Source: Himantopus leucocephalus (taxonomy: Eukaryota > Chordata > Aves > Charadriiformes > Recurvirostridae). From it: 64,000 nt of DNA. Position numbers and translations under genes: made by a program. The notes under the pieces were generated by a model, which worked only from the letters and a program-made list of their open reading frames with translations, did no database searches and had not been told where the DNA came from. Positions within the stretch are counted from its first letter, which is position 1, and each line of letters starts with the position of its first letter. The stretch lies in NCBI GenBank assembly GCA_003993805.1, contig RSEF01000031.1, positions 19,055,398 through 19,119,397 of the forward strand. Direction: 5' to 3'. Shown here in pieces: positions 36,541 through 49,483 of this stretch.

Positions 36541-38324
36541 AGTCCCCTGGGAGATTAGAGAGGGGAAAATACAGTGTATGCTTTTTCGGTTCCCATTAAC
36601 TTTTGGATAACATTCGTCAGGTTTTTTTTAGGACAGAGCACAAACGCAGTCCTCCTTTGCGAGATATTATGCAGCTGAATTTCCTGTGTTTGACAAAGTC
36701 AGAGGACTCAGCACACCCAGAATGCAGGAGTTGAGCTTCACTCTGGGTAAATCATCTTCTTGGTGATGACGTCTCACCCACGAAGAAAGCCAGAGAGAAA
36801 AATGCTGGGCTTGGTGAACCTTTAGCCTGCAGCTCTATGGTTATTCTTATATACCTCTCTTCGCAACTGTCATTTGACCTATTTTAGATATGCTATTTAG
36901 GATAAGATAAATTCCTTTCTCCTTTACTAGAGAAGGCACTTAGGATTACTAGTTTAGATGTCTACTTTTCATCAAAGGAATATGCATTTGATCAAATACC
37001 CTTTTCAAGAATGGATCATGATCTCCAGACATGGGTCTAAGAAACATCTTTCACTAGTTCATTCCTTGACAAACACTCCTGCCCTTTCCCCTCTTCATCG
37101 TAACAAAACATGCTCAGATTTTGTTGGGAAGCATACCCTCATTCATCTCTTACTTGACTGCCAATCAAAGTGCTAGATTGATTGTAATCCAGTTTCAGTA
37201 TCTATATATTTCCTAAATATTTATTGTACATTTTTAGCGATCTTAACAAAACCACCATATACAGCCTGCTTCACTGAAGCAGTTATGAAGTGTATCTTTA
37301 CCCTAAAGTGACTTTCTAGTATTACCTGAGTAATGGAATACTGAATCCCATGTACCTCATAAATGTGTTCTTAAATTATTTGCTTTGAGGTTTGCTTTTT
37401 TTCCCTAGGAATTATTATTTTCATTATGATTAAAGAAAATAACCATCATGACACGAAACAACTGGAAATAGTCATGCACCTTCAGTGATGCAGTAGTACA
37501 GATGGTGTGAACTGGAATAATGAGCCCAATGAGAGATGATGGCACGTGATAAACCATTGAAGTCATGTCATATGACATCACTGGCCTGAGGTGAAGAAAT
37601 GATAGACTATTAAATTTCAGACCAAATGACTAGTGATGATTTAGTGTCAAATCATTATTCTAAACAAGATACATGTTGCATATAGAACATTCTAAAGGCT
37701 CAGAAGCAGCATAATGCACTCAGATATCACCAGCCTCAAAAGGCATGAACTATGCCTTTCAGTGCACAGGAAAGGGGAATGAGGGATCGGAGCAATAACC
37801 TGTATACAATGAGTAATGCATTTTTACATCATTAGCAAAAGCAAAAGGAATGTTCTGTTTGTATAAGCCTAGCAAAAGAAACAGTGAACATGTCATATCT
37901 ATCATACTTGAACTGAGCTGAATCATTCTATCTGATCTGAGAGCTCTACATTTTCTGTTGCTAAAGCAACAGCTAAGTTAGCTTTAAAATGAATGGACAA
38001 AATAATCCATAGGCACTTTAAAATATTATGTGTACATTTTTATCCTTACTGCATGTTATACACACAAATATATTTGAGTATGCTTTGCCAAACCTACAGC
38101 AAATTCTTATGCTATGAATATATATGTAGGGTAATCGTGACTCTGAAATATGTTTTTGCAAAATATTTCTTAAGTAGTTCAATTTGTAGAATTAGAAGTT
38201 ATTATGAAACAGCTGTGCTAACTGAAGATAATTTATATAGATGTGATTCTGAGGAGTGCTCAGGGATTGAGTAATCCTGTTTGGTATCTTTAGAATGCTT
38301 TTCAATCTAGACAAAATGTGTATG

Positions 38325-38431
38325 TTTTATTCCCACATAACAGTTCCAGCTGAGATAACAGACACATTATGATAACTGTTGTACATCCTGAGCAGGACAC
38401 AGTTCCTCCCCAAAGACCACGCAGTCCAACT
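38325..38431 (-). repeat. Possible ancient amniote repeat 3' end
   Basis: On the minus strand the order GACTGCGTGGTCTTTGGGG, then AACTGTGTCC, then GATGTACAACAG, then a terminal AATAAAAC resembles a widespread old sauropsid repeat end (the TTTGGGGCAGGGACTGT...TGTACAGCACCTAG type). The match is from memory and the copy is decayed. Confidence 0.35.
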
Positions 38432-39179
38432 AGACAAGACAGGTGAGATTTGGGAGGAACACTGGGAACGCCCATCCAGTAAAGTAACATATCAGTGACA
38501 GAAAAAGGAAAAAATAATGAACGTGTGGAGGCCAGAAGTGTTTTTCCTAGACCCAAAAACTACAGACCTTTTCACAACCTGGAAGAACAGCTGTCACTGT
38601 GAAGGAAAACACCGTTTAAGGTGCTGGGAATCGGCTCACTTTGTGGATTTAAATAGGTTTCCAGCCCTAAAGAAGAGCATGGGTTAGATGTGCATGTCTT
38701 GGAAAGGGAGTGTGGCAGCACAGGGAACAATCAGAGGTGGAAGCGAACAAGGTTGACCAAGTAGAGGGAAGAAAGTTCTCAGGAGGGCTGAAAAGTGCTG
38801 CTTCCATAGTCTAAACAAGTAGTTTTTTGTTACTCTCTTTGGCTTTGCCACTTGGGTGGAATTGCCTTGATCTTTTGTTGGACTGCAAATAAAGTCTGAG
38901 AGACTTTGCATGACAGCGACCCTGGTACTCACTGTCCTAAATAGCAGGAGGCAAGAGCAATCTAATGCTAACTCTGCTGCCTTCATATACCACCCGGTGT
39001 CCCATGATCACTCAGTGGAATTTATTTTTATTCTAACTTTTCATATACAGCTAGTAAAGGCAGGAAGAATGAATAGTGTTATATGACAATCTGTTTTATA
39101 ATTTCCAGTACTTTCAGATGACTATTTAATCTGTTGTTAAATACTTACAAATGACTATCATTAATGAGCCAGTGTCAGT

Positions 39180-39300
39180 GCAGATACATATACAGCCAAT
39201 TATAATTTATAAATTGATTTGTATTTTTATATTTATATAACATTTATAAACTGTTTAAAATAAAATACATACAGATATATAAAATACAATACATACTGAA
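39180..39300. repeat. AT-rich low-complexity tract
   Basis: Almost pure A/T with repeated TTTATAA, ATATTTATAT and AAAATACATACA words. No other signal. Confidence 0.8.
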
Positions 39301-40877
39301 ACAAGCAGGTAGAAAGCGATTTAAGCTAATTAAAAATTGTCCATACTACCTCCCCTTTGTTTCTTAATGTATCAAGCTCTGTTAGAATCCTTTTCACTTG
39401 TCAGGTCTGCTGAAGCAAAGGAAAGAAAATTAATTAGGATTATTTTATCCTTTTTAGTCCATGTATGTGGGTTTATTTCCTTTAAAAAATAGCACTCAAT
39501 AGAAATAAACCAGGACGCTTCCCTGCTTTTCCATGAATTGTTATCCATGCTGTAACAGTAAATCTCTAGCATTTGCTGCTGCTGTTTAATTTACAAGACT
39601 ATCAATGTTAGCCTGCAACAGCAGCCATAATTTTATCAGTGAATGGTAAAAGGTCTTCTACATTCTTGAAATCATTGGGACATGACCTGTGCAATATTCT
39701 AACTATTTTAACTTTTTAACTTAAAGTTGAATCAAATCCATTCATAACAGTGCCAGTTTCTCTCCACTGTATTTGTAAAGACAGCTTCGACCGACTAACA
39801 TAGATGAATCCTTTCTTGCCTGCCTGTCTTCTTCCTATTCTCTCATCAGGAGGTTGGAATATGGAAGTGCTTCTTCCCAATGTGATACCACCAAAGAGAA
39901 TGACAGGAGGAAGCATTATGTGGAGAATGTGGCAGGAGCAAGTTTTTCAATTCTGCTAGGTTTCCTGATTCAGCAATTCGTAACGATGGCATCTGGTGTG
40001 GTTTTATGCCATTCTCTTAGACTGCAAGTCTAGGCTTTTTGGACGTTCATTTTCATCAATAGTTTGGCAACATACAAAACATTTCTAGAGAAACTTAGGC
40101 AGGAAAAGGTAATTTTAAGTTATTTATAACTCAACCTGAAAAAAGAGGCAAATAAAAGTATTTCTTTACACTGGTAGCTTTCTTCCTAAGATCTCCTCTA
40201 TACAATAGATACCAATGAGTGGTATTTCTGTGACACAGACATATACGTCATTGCCAAATTTGCACTTAACATGCCCCTTGAGACAGGAATTTGAGCACCG
40301 TTAAACAAAGTTGACAATCTATTTTTTTGAATTATCACAAAGGTATTTTCCTTGCTCTTTCTAATTTGAACCAAACTGCTAATTAAAAAAGAAAAAAAAA
40401 AAGCAACCACCAAAAATCCCCCAGCAATGACAAAACACTCCTGGTTTGAGAACAAATGTGCCACATTTCATCCTTAAAGGCAAAATGATCACGGTGTTAA
40501 TAAAAAGAAAAAATGTCTCTTTAGAAAGAAGGGTGCAAACTATTTTAAGAATAAATATAGGCTGATATTCTATATAGCTAATGCATATATTTACCATAAA
40601 CAGGATTTGTTTGGAGTCATTGTGATTTGTGCTACCTTGCTTCTACAAAAAAAATACAAATGGTCATATTTAAAGTGAACATGAATTTAAGAAACTAAAT
40701 CATCACTAACACTGGTATTTTAATAGAGCCCAGAGCCCAGAAGAAATCAAGATCATACTGTATTAGGCACTGAGTAATATTTTAGGGAAAAGTCAGTAGC
40801 TGAAAGAGTTTCCAATTGAAACAGAATGCACAGTCTCTCATGCACAAGTGAACAGATACAACATGCCAGAGTGTAGG

Positions 40878-41130
40878 AGAATCACAGGAATACAGAATGA
40901 CTGAGGTGGGAAGGCACCTCCGGTGATCGTCTAGTCCAACTCCCTGCTCCAAGCAGGATCACCGACTGCAGGTTCCCCAAGACTATGTCCAGTCAGACTT
41001 CAAATATCTCCAAAGATATTCTCTACCAGCCTCTAGTATTTGACCACCCTCACAGTAAAAATGTTTTTTTCTTATATTCAGAAGGAATTTCTTGCATTTT
41101 AACTTGCACCCGAAGAACAGCCTACAGATC
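40878..41130 (-). mobile_element. CR1 LINE 3' end, older subfamily
   Basis: Minus-strand CR1 3' region, shown on the plus strand by AGAATCACAGGAATACAGAA, then GATCGTCTAGTCCAACTCCC and GACCACCCTCACAGTAAAAA. There is no clean ATTCTATG tail and many substitutions, so this is an older avian CR1 subfamily. It is non-coding now. Confidence 0.88.
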
Positions 41131-41549
41131 TGCTCTAGCAACTTCATTCCATTTTCTAACTTAGTGGGGGAAGGAAGTGGGATTTTGTTGGCAGGCAGTT
41201 CACTAAATGGAAACGAAAATACCTAAAAGGGGATGGTAAAGTCATGAAGTTGCATTTAAAAGACCTATAAAGCTGAAGAAAATGGTAATGAGATTGTCTT
41301 TTATTACTTCAGTTAAAAGCTGGCAGGTGGCTCCTATGCCCATAGGCCCTCAGACAGGTTTCCTTCCCTTCTCTAGCAATTTCCCAGAGGAAAGGGGGAT
41401 ATTGCAATGGCCATGAAACCCTTAAAAAAGACAGGGGAAATATCAGCTCTGCATAGTCTTGGTGCTAGGCAAGGAAGTGGAGCTAAATGGACTCTACTAT
41501 TTCCTGGTAGGCCATTTACCTGTATGTTTTGAGGACCGGACTTGTGGAG

Positions 41550-41764
41550 AGATACACAGAAGGGGACATGCTTTCTTTGACTTACAAGTGTACCTGCTTC
41601 AGCAACTAATGGTAAAGTCCGTAGCGGGCTCTCCCACCTGATTTTTTCTGCAGCTNAGATACACAGAAGGGGACATGCTTTCTTTGACTTACAAGTGTAC
41701 ACCTGCTTCAGCAACTAATGGTAAATTCTGTAGCGGGCTCTCCCACCTGATTGTTTCTGCAGCC
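41550..41764. repeat. 107-bp tandem duplication split by a single N
   Basis: The sequence at 41550-41655 recurs at 41657-41764 with a 2-bp insertion and a few substitutions, and the two copies are separated only by N at 41656. The two plus-strand frames here are the same shadow read twice. The single N suggests a contig join with unmerged overlap, so the duplication may not be real. Confidence 0.93.
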
Positions 41765-41869
41765 GTCTATCTATTATTTCATTATCTATATTTGCCTCTA
41801 TCTATATTTGCAAAGAAAAAATGCCTCTGTTCTTACAAAATGCAAATGTCTCTGAGGAAAGTAAAGTAG

Positions 41870-42100
41870 ATGAGGGAGAAAATTCTGAACGTCAGGAAAA
41901 AATTTTTTACTGTGAGCTTTTGACTGAGTGCTGACACAGGTTGTCCAGAGAGGTGGTGGACACTTTGTCCTTGGAGATGTTCAAAAACCATCTGGACATG
42001 GTACTGAGCAACCCGCTTTAGGTGGCCCTGCTTGAGCAGGTGGGGTGGATCAGATGATCTCCAGAGGTTGCTTCCAACCTCAACCATTCAGTGATTCTAT
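41870..42100 (+). mobile_element. CR1 LINE 3' end, older subfamily
   Basis: Plus-strand CR1 3' end: the region coding for VVQRGGGHFVLGDVQKPSGHGTEQP-type read-through, then TCAGATGATCTCCAGAGG, CTTCCAACCTCAACCATTC and one GTGATTCTAT unit. Together with the minus-strand copy at 40878 it forms an inverted pair about 740 bp apart. Confidence 0.9.
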
Positions 42101-45100
42101 TTTTTTATAAGAATAGTTATATTTGTAGAGGAGAATACCAAAGGTGTTACATTCACCCTCTTTCAGGAGTTCCTCATCTTACTTAGGAATGAGTTTCAGG
42201 GAAGTATCTTTGAGGACAAAAGGCTCGATCCATGCCTTGAAAATAAACACTTTGTTGGAAACCTGCAGGCTTTGTTTTGCTGTGTCTAACAGCCCATGAT
42301 TTTAATGGAATCATGCCCAAAGGGTGCAGCAGGCCCTGTGTTGTGTTGGTGTCACCAGCAGTCCCCAGAACTTGTTTCTTCCCCTGGGTGTTGGCAAACA
42401 CATGCTGGCTGAGAGGAGCTGATATATACCCAGGATTTTTTTTTTTTCTCTGTACAGAGAATTACAACCTTCTCCTCTTTAGATACCGTTATTTTAACTC
42501 ACATCCTTTTACTGCTTAGTACATCTACAGATCTGAGGGCTGCTTTGGAAAGTCAAGGCCCACACACCATACGTGAGATGTGGCGGGGGAGGGAAGAGGC
42601 AGTTAGTGATTTTTGCTGCTTTTAGAGACTGTACAGTAAAGCATCTTTAATTTCAAGGACTCCAGTTCCTTGTCACTCTACAACACTGAGTGGCTATGGT
42701 TACAGAGAAGTGCTTTGCAGATGAAACACAATAAATAGGATAGCAAGTCAGACTGGGCTCAGATGACCATAACAGCATTAGAAAGTAGTAGAAGATGTCA
42801 AAACAGTTCCAGGACTGGGGAATCCTGAAGAAACACTTTTAAGAAAAGGGTTGCATGGTCACAACCACCCACTTCCAAAGACAAACAACATCCATTCCAG
42901 TCAGTGGGAATTCTGTCATTCATTTAAACTGCCATGACTGAGCGGCCGGAGCTGAGGGTTTCCCCTACCAGGCTGATCGCTAGGCTGCACATCACTAGGC
43001 TGCAGACATCCCTATGCACTTGAAGAATAAACTGATAAAGCCTGAAGAATGACAGAATCTCTAAGGTACATGCACTAGTAATTTAAGACGGACCTTCTCC
43101 TCAATTTCTCAATGATTTCCAATATGATAGAGGAACTGTTTAGTTTGTTTCCTTATAATTATTAGTAAACATCTTATTTGTTATGTGTCTTATTAGAGCC
43201 ACAGCATAAACACCTCAGTCTAATTATGAGTGACTCATTTACAAATGCCCACTTCATTGTTCTAAATGAAATCACACCGTTAGAGAGGTAATAAAATTAG
43301 CATCAGAATCTATTCTTAAACAAATTGAACACTGGATGCTTATAGCAGTGAGCACTGAAGTCAGCTAGAGCGTGTATGAGTATGCAAGATCTGTTATATA
43401 CTGTTCTGTATATACTATTTAATTGTTACTGTTGTATTTCACACAGGAAAAAGACTTTTTTATTTGATTGGATTTGAATTGCAAGGCTAGTCCTCAGCTG
43501 ATTAAATTGCACAGATTCATAGACAGCAGAGAAGCTGTGTTGTTCAGTGCCAGATCAGCATTTCAAACCTCAGCTGCATTTCAGCTAAGTAGCACCACAA
43601 GAAACATAACATTAAGACACAATCACTATGCTTAGACACAAAGTCACTATCCATCACACAGACAAACTCCATTTCTCACAGCAAAACATTTGCTAGCCTT
43701 CCGTCTGAGAAGAAAATTGCACTGTACATTTCAAAACAGTTTTCTTAAAATGTACCAAATGAGTAATATCTAAAACAAGCTTTAAAGGATAAAGATTCAA
43801 ATATAGCATCAACACCAGCAAAATCAAATATAGTTCTTTTGAGTATTCATTTCCCTTCACCCTACTTATATCCCATACTTCTAATGAATAAATATATTGC
43901 TAACATATTAGCCAGCAAAAGAATCTATAATGAACATAAGCAAGACAATATTGTCCAGGATTTATGACTTTGCACATAGGAAGCAATGTTTCATCGCATA
44001 TGGAAGACAGGCAGAGCTGAGTACGAAAAAGCCAACGGAGCTGCTAAGACAGACAGATGCAAGTTCTGCTCTACCTATTCAGCACTCCATAGGGAGCCAC
44101 TGTAGTGAATGGAGGATGGATTGTGCTTACTGTTGTACAGAGATGCGTTACTGTAGTCTATCCTAACAGCGATTTCTTCCATTCTAATGGATTCATGCCC
44201 CTACAGAGTTCATTGCTCCAGTTCTCCGTGTGTTAAGCAGGAATGCAAGTCCACAGTTCAAAGGCAGAATGCTCCATCAGTTTCAAAAGTCTCTTATCAG
44301 CTGGAAGACATGGCTCAAAAGACACCAGGAAAAAGCCATCTGAGGTAAAGCTAGTCTTGTCAAATTCTTGTGTGGAAACTTCAAAGACATACTTATTTCT
44401 TATGGACAAGTGTCTAGATGCAATATGGATACAGCTTCTGTCTGGTGGACAGCTAGATCATGGCAGCTGCTCTGTATTATACAAAAATACCTGTGTTAAG
44501 CCCATGGTTGATGCAAAACAATCACTTTTCAATGTGTGCAACCCCCAAATTACCGTTGAAGAACAGTCAGCATGGTATCCTGCTTTGGATCCTCTATGGT
44601 AAGCAATTCCATTACTCTCCAACCATACTTGACATACAAAACATAATGCTGGTTACAATTTAAAATATTAACGCTATGGTAAGATATTTTTAGTAAGTAC
44701 TAGCAAAATCTAAACATACTTGGAACATGCAAGAAAGCTTTATGTTTTAAACACGCTCTGCAGAATAATTTTCATCTCAAGTGACAATGGTTATCTCCGA
44801 CTTTATTATGTATACTGAAGGTAATATGAGTGTAGGTGATCACTACTAAAAGAGTATCTCCTTTAAAAAAAAAAAAAGGATAGGTTAATCTCAGAAAGTT
44901 GTTATTGATTTAATGTGTTAAATACTTCTACATATCCTGGTGGGTCTTATCTCATTTTCACAAACATTTTATAAGGTAGTGTGGTTTCTGTGTTGTAATG
45001 CACTAGCTTGTCTCCCTCTGGAACAGAGGATTTGTTACAGACTACTGCCCAGAAACTTAATTCACAGAAGGAAGGAGAGCATGCTAACTCAATCCTACGT

Positions 45101-48100
45101 GTCCTTAAGTATATCTTTTCACTCCTAGCCGCATCTTAATTTTCTGTCTTGAATTCTGAGAAAAAAAAAATTGCAACAATATTCCTTCTAAGTGACACAT
45201 CTTTGGTACTTCCAAGGCATAATACCAATAGTGTGATGCAGCCAGGTCATATTGTTTTCTATATGTCAGTACAATTAATGCCCTAAGGCATGCCTTGGCC
45301 TTTTCCACTGTTGACTACACAATGACTTCCAGTTTTGATTCACCAATTGCTAATCTTAGTTGACTAAAACCATAGCCAAGTTGTCCTGAGAAACAGTTAG
45401 ATTGCATTACTCAGTACATTACTCATAGGTTATATAGCAGTCACTCACTACAGTGAACTTTAGTTAAACATTACACTGATCTTTTGAAGGTATTTAAATG
45501 ATACTGGTTGGCAGTCATCTAAGCTCATCAGCTGTGACACAGCTGCTATACACCTTTATGACCTCTTGGTACTTTATATTTTTTAATGTGTCCAGAGCTA
45601 TTGGACAGAAATGTAGTAATGTCATAATGCCATCTACAGGCTCTAAACAGTCCCAGTTTCTCTCAGTGACCCTGTCTTCCATTTTCCATCAAATAACTAA
45701 AAGAAAGAACAAACAAACCACAACGAACTCTTACAACTGAGAGTCAAATCATAAGTAATTCAAACAAAGTTCTACACTATGACTCTCCATAATGAGTTTT
45801 CTGGACAGTTTTCTAGTAATCTCTGCAAGTAACAACGTGACAATAGTTTTTCATGTAGTATTTATCAGCTCAAGCCAAGGCCTCAAGTTTAGAAATAAGA
45901 TAGTGTAAAAACAAGACTTAAGTGAGCAGTCCTGAATATTGCATTAAAGTTGCATTACATTCTGTTCTAAAAAGCACTGGTAAGTTATCGGTCTACAGTG
46001 ACCGGTAGTCTTATAACATAGATGTGTCCAACCTTCCTGATCCCAACAAGCAGCCATCAAATTTTCAAATGCCCAGGAGTCACGGGCTAGACAACACACA
46101 TTCTGGAGGCCTGAGGGAAGAAGGAAGCTGAAATTGTCGTTCACAGGGGATGACAACACACCCAAGGGGTCCCACTGCTCCACTGACCTAGAGGTTATCA
46201 ATCCCAGCATATCCCACGGATTTGCTTCCCCAAAAACAGAGATTCAGATAACCCAGAAGTTCCCATGCCAGCTCAGCTTCCCTGTTAGTCAGATGACACA
46301 ATCTGACATATGACTTGAACTTCTGATGGTCCACACACAGCTTAAGACTCACTTTTGCTATCCTGTTAGGCTTCCCAACAAGCACGGCTTTGAGCAATCA
46401 CAGACCTTGTTAAAGCTGACTGATGTGCTTGCCACTCTTCTGTCAGGTTAGATGGTAAGCAAAAAAAAAAAAAAAATCCTTTAAGAAAAAAATGGTTGAA
46501 AAGCAGAAACCACAGCCCAAGGATCTGGGTCACGTGGCATGGAGAAAACGTCTGTTCTTGCAAAGTCTTCCTCTTTTCATGTTTCAGAGGCAAGGGAGTC
46601 AGAAATAGACAGGAAACTTCTGGTAATGCCTACTTTTCAGCTACATGTGTTTCCTTTCTTCGGGAATCTGTGAACAGAAAATCCAACAGCATTCCTAATG
46701 CAAAATAAAAGAGAAAAAGCAAGACTAAAAAAGCAAACAAACAACTCATTCACATATTGAGTCTAACATACTTTCACTGCCTTACTTCTTCCTTTATAGG
46801 AATAGTAAAAAAACCTGTTACACATTCTGGTAAGAAGACATTCATCTGAATCTATGGGTCCCTCCCACTGGCTTCCGTTTATCTGCTCAAAATCATGTCA
46901 GTGTTCCTCAGAGAAGCCATTGGAGTCACTGAAATTACTCACACGAGTGTTATATGTATGTGCAGAATATATACACAGGAGCTTTTGGAACACCATCTTC
47001 TTCTTTCCTAGGTGAGTCCCAACACAGAGGGTGAAATGTCTCTTTTAGTATTTGTACAGAACCATCACATTGAAGAGAGATCTACACACCATACAATACT
47101 AATATTTTTAAGAAAGTACTCTAAGATTGGATTAGTCATTAACTAACACAATCAGAACTGTTGACTCTCTTCTAATTCAGTCCTACAGACTACAGGAAGA
47201 AAGGAGAGCCACATCCATATGAAAAGGAAGCTTTACAAGGCATAACATTTTTTCAGTTAATAATATTTGTTAATCTAGGGCTTTCTGTGCTGTTTGAATA
47301 AAATCACTTTTCTTTAAAATGCCTATTTTAAATGCTTTTGTATAAAAATACAGAAGTATCTCAGAAGAAGAGGCAGAGTAACAGCTTGACAATAGACAAC
47401 ACAGCAGATTGCATTTTTGCATGTATTCTCACTGCAACCCTTCTCAGGCAGTGAAAAAAGATATATTATCTGAAGCTCTTGTACCTCGCATTTATTGTAT
47501 GCAGCTATTATTTTACTTGGCTTTGATGTTTCACACAACTTTTTGAAGTAAAGAATCTGCTATGACAACATGACGTTTCCCATATGCTCCCTTAGCTGTA
47601 TGAATGGGAAAACCTTGGCTAACCCTAATTAGCATTGGCACTCTTGTTTGTAATCCTTGCATTGCTTTTTATACAACATTGTTTTGGTAACTTATTAGAG
47701 TTTATGAAATGTTCTGCTTGTGCACAGGGCCAAGAGCTCCGGCATCATGCTACTGGGAATACTTGACTTCAGATTGCTGGGGAGAGGTGACAGCCAAGCT
47801 CCCATACCTTGGCTAACCTTCCACCTCATAACTAGGTGGAGGTTATGGCAAGTTATGGTCTGGGTGCAAACAGATGGGGATTGCCTCCAGGTAAATTTCT
47901 CAACTCCACCTGCTTTCCTATATGGGGTGAAGGAAGCCTTCAAGAAAGCTGGTTGGTCAACAGATGGAGGAATAAAGGCTTATATGAATCAGTTCACATT
48001 TTGCCTCCAGTCACAGGAAGCTGCTTTTCTCTTTTGGCTAAAAAGTCGTTGCCAGCAGCCAAAATGGAGTTTAATCTGCTACAGATTAAATGCAGTTAGT

Positions 48101-48324
48101 CTTAGCTTTTTAAAAGGTTACCTCTCCCAGTGAATGTCTAAACACCTAATCTCTGCATGTAGTCTAGTATGCCACACTGGGTGGGAATCTGCTCTAGAGC
48201 TAGCCAGAGGAGAGTGCTGAACAGAGGAGACTGTTGCTTGTCACCTCAGGGGCCTTCAGCTCCCTGAGATTCAGGGTCCAGCATGATTTCAGAAAGCAGG
48301 GCCCTGTTTTGGTTACTGGGAGAA
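42101..48324. other. Long unique stretch, no gene seen
   Basis: About 6.2 kb without a confident gene. Frames of 119 codons (44243-44602, plus) and 137 codons (47720-48133, plus) carry no recognised motif or splice framing. Two overlapping minus-strand frames at 45944-46397 could be a pseudogene relic but are unassigned. A poly-A run is at 46460-46475. Confidence 0.45.
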
Positions 48325-48478
48325 ATGATACACCAGAGGATCATGCTGCCACCCAGAGGGACCTTGACAGGCTGGAGAAATGGGCTGACAGGAACCTCTT
48401 GAAGTTCAACAAGGGGAAGTGCAAACTCCTGTCCTGGGGAGGAACAACCCCAGGCACCAGTATATGTTGGGGGCAGGG
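48325..48478 (+). mobile_element. CR1 LINE fragment, post-RT region, 3' truncated
   Basis: Translation gives DTPEDHAATQRDLDRL, KWADRNLLKFNKGKCKLL and a frame-shifted GGTTPGTS, the conserved CR1 segment just after the catalytic core. It stops within 48471-48478, where the next CR1 copy begins in the opposite orientation. The real 3' end is absent. Confidence 0.88.
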
Positions 48479-48730
48479 TACCATTTGCCTTCTTTGCAGC
48501 AATGACACATTGCTGGATCAATCTACTTGTCCACCATGACCTCCAGGTCCTACCCTGCAGAGCTGCTTTCCAGCCAGTTTCCTCCAGCCTCTCCTGATGC
48601 CTGAGGTTATTCCTCCCCAGGGGCAGGAATTGGCATTTCCCTGTATTGAACTTTGTGCAGTTCCTGCTGGCGCATTTCAATAGCTTCTTGAGGACCCACT
48701 GAATGGCAGCACACCCGTGTGGTATATCAG
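48473..48730 (-). mobile_element. CR1 LINE fragment in inverted orientation
   Basis: The minus-strand frame 48740-48246 contains HGCAAIQWVLKKL, SRNCTKFNTGKCQFLPLGRN and IAAKKANGTL, the same ORF2 segment as the neighbouring plus-strand copy. The two form an inverted repeat with arms at about 48330-48465 and 48605-48720. Beyond about 48473 the frame is a shadow. The CR1 3' end is missing. Confidence 0.88.
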
Positions 48731-48744
48731 CCAGATACATTCCC

Positions 48745-49473
48745 TTCCTGAAGTTTCTTCAAGTACATCAGAGGCAAAAGGAAAACTAGGGAAAACATGA
48801 ACCCACTGTTGAACAAGACAGGTGCTGTGGTGACAGATGATGCAGAGAAGGCGGAGTTGCTGAGTGCCTTCTTTGCTTCGGTCTTTACTGCTCAGGCCAG
48901 CCCTCAGGAGTCCCAGACTTTGCAGGTAACAGAGAAAGTCTGGAGGAAGGAAGACTTTCCGTTCATTGACGAGGATCAAGTTAGAGAATAGTTAAGTAAA
49001 TTGGATATCCACAAGTCCGTGGGTCCTGATGGGATACACCCACGAGTGCTGAGGGAGAGAGCAGAAGTCGTTGCTGGGCCACTTTCCATCATCTTTGAAA
49101 GGTCCTGGAGAACTGGCGAGGTGCCTGAGGACTGGACGAAAGCCAATGTCACTGCAGTCTTCAAAAAGGGGAAGAAGGAAGACCCAGGAAACTACAGGTC
49201 AGTCAGCCCAACCTCTATCCCTGGAAAGATGATGGAACAGCTCGTTCTAGGTGTCATGTCCAAGCATCTGGAGGAAAAGAAGGTTATCAGAAGCAGTCAA
49301 CATGGATTCACCAAGGTGGAATCATGTCTGACTAATCTGATAGCCTTCTATGGTGGCCTGACTGAATGGATAAATGAAGGGAGAGCAGTGGATGTTTTCT
49401 ACCTTGACTTCAGCAAGGCTTTCAATACCATCTACCACATCATCCTCACAGGCAAGCTTAGGAAGTGTGGGTT
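48745..49473 (+). mobile_element. CR1 LINE ORF2, RT N-terminal half, cut by an assembly gap
   Basis: Starts with FLKYIRGKRKTREN and NPLLNKTGAVVTDDAEKAEL, then SAFFASVFT, one in-frame TAG at 48989, and the second frame 49001-49473. That frame carries KSVGPDGIHPRVLRE, SIIFERSWRTGEVPEDWTKA, VFKKGKKEDPGNYRSVS, PGKMMEQ, SSQHGFTK and YLDFSKAFNT (RT motif A). The gap at 49474 removes motifs B and C. The stop and scattered changes show it is dead. It is the most N-terminal CR1 segment preserved in the window. Confidence 0.94.
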
Positions 49474-49483
49474 NNNNNNNNNN
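49474..49483. other. Assembly gap (10 N) inside CR1
   Basis: Ten N between a plus-strand CR1 fragment on the left and a minus-strand CR1 fragment on the right. The orientation flip means an inverted repeat straddles the gap. Confidence 0.98.

Larger units (their letters stand above)
36541..40877. other. Unique sequence, no gene seen
   Basis: About 4.3 kb without a recognised gene. It includes a possible old repeat 3' end at 38325-38431 (minus strand) and an extremely AT-rich tract at 39180-39300. Poly-A lies near 40386-40402. Confidence 0.5.

Noticed and set aside
44243..44602. 119-codon plus-strand frame
   Set aside because: No recognisable domain, no splice signals in a sensible phase and no neighbour support.
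47720..48133. 137-codon plus-strand frame just left of the CR1 mosaic
   Set aside because: Longest non-CR1 frame here, but no family motif; overlapping frames are open too, so composition is the likelier cause.
48246..48740. 164-codon minus-strand frame as a host gene
   Set aside because: Its first half is CR1 ORF2 (FNTGKCQFLPLGRN, IAAKKANGTL) and the rest is a shadow of the plus-strand CR1 copy.
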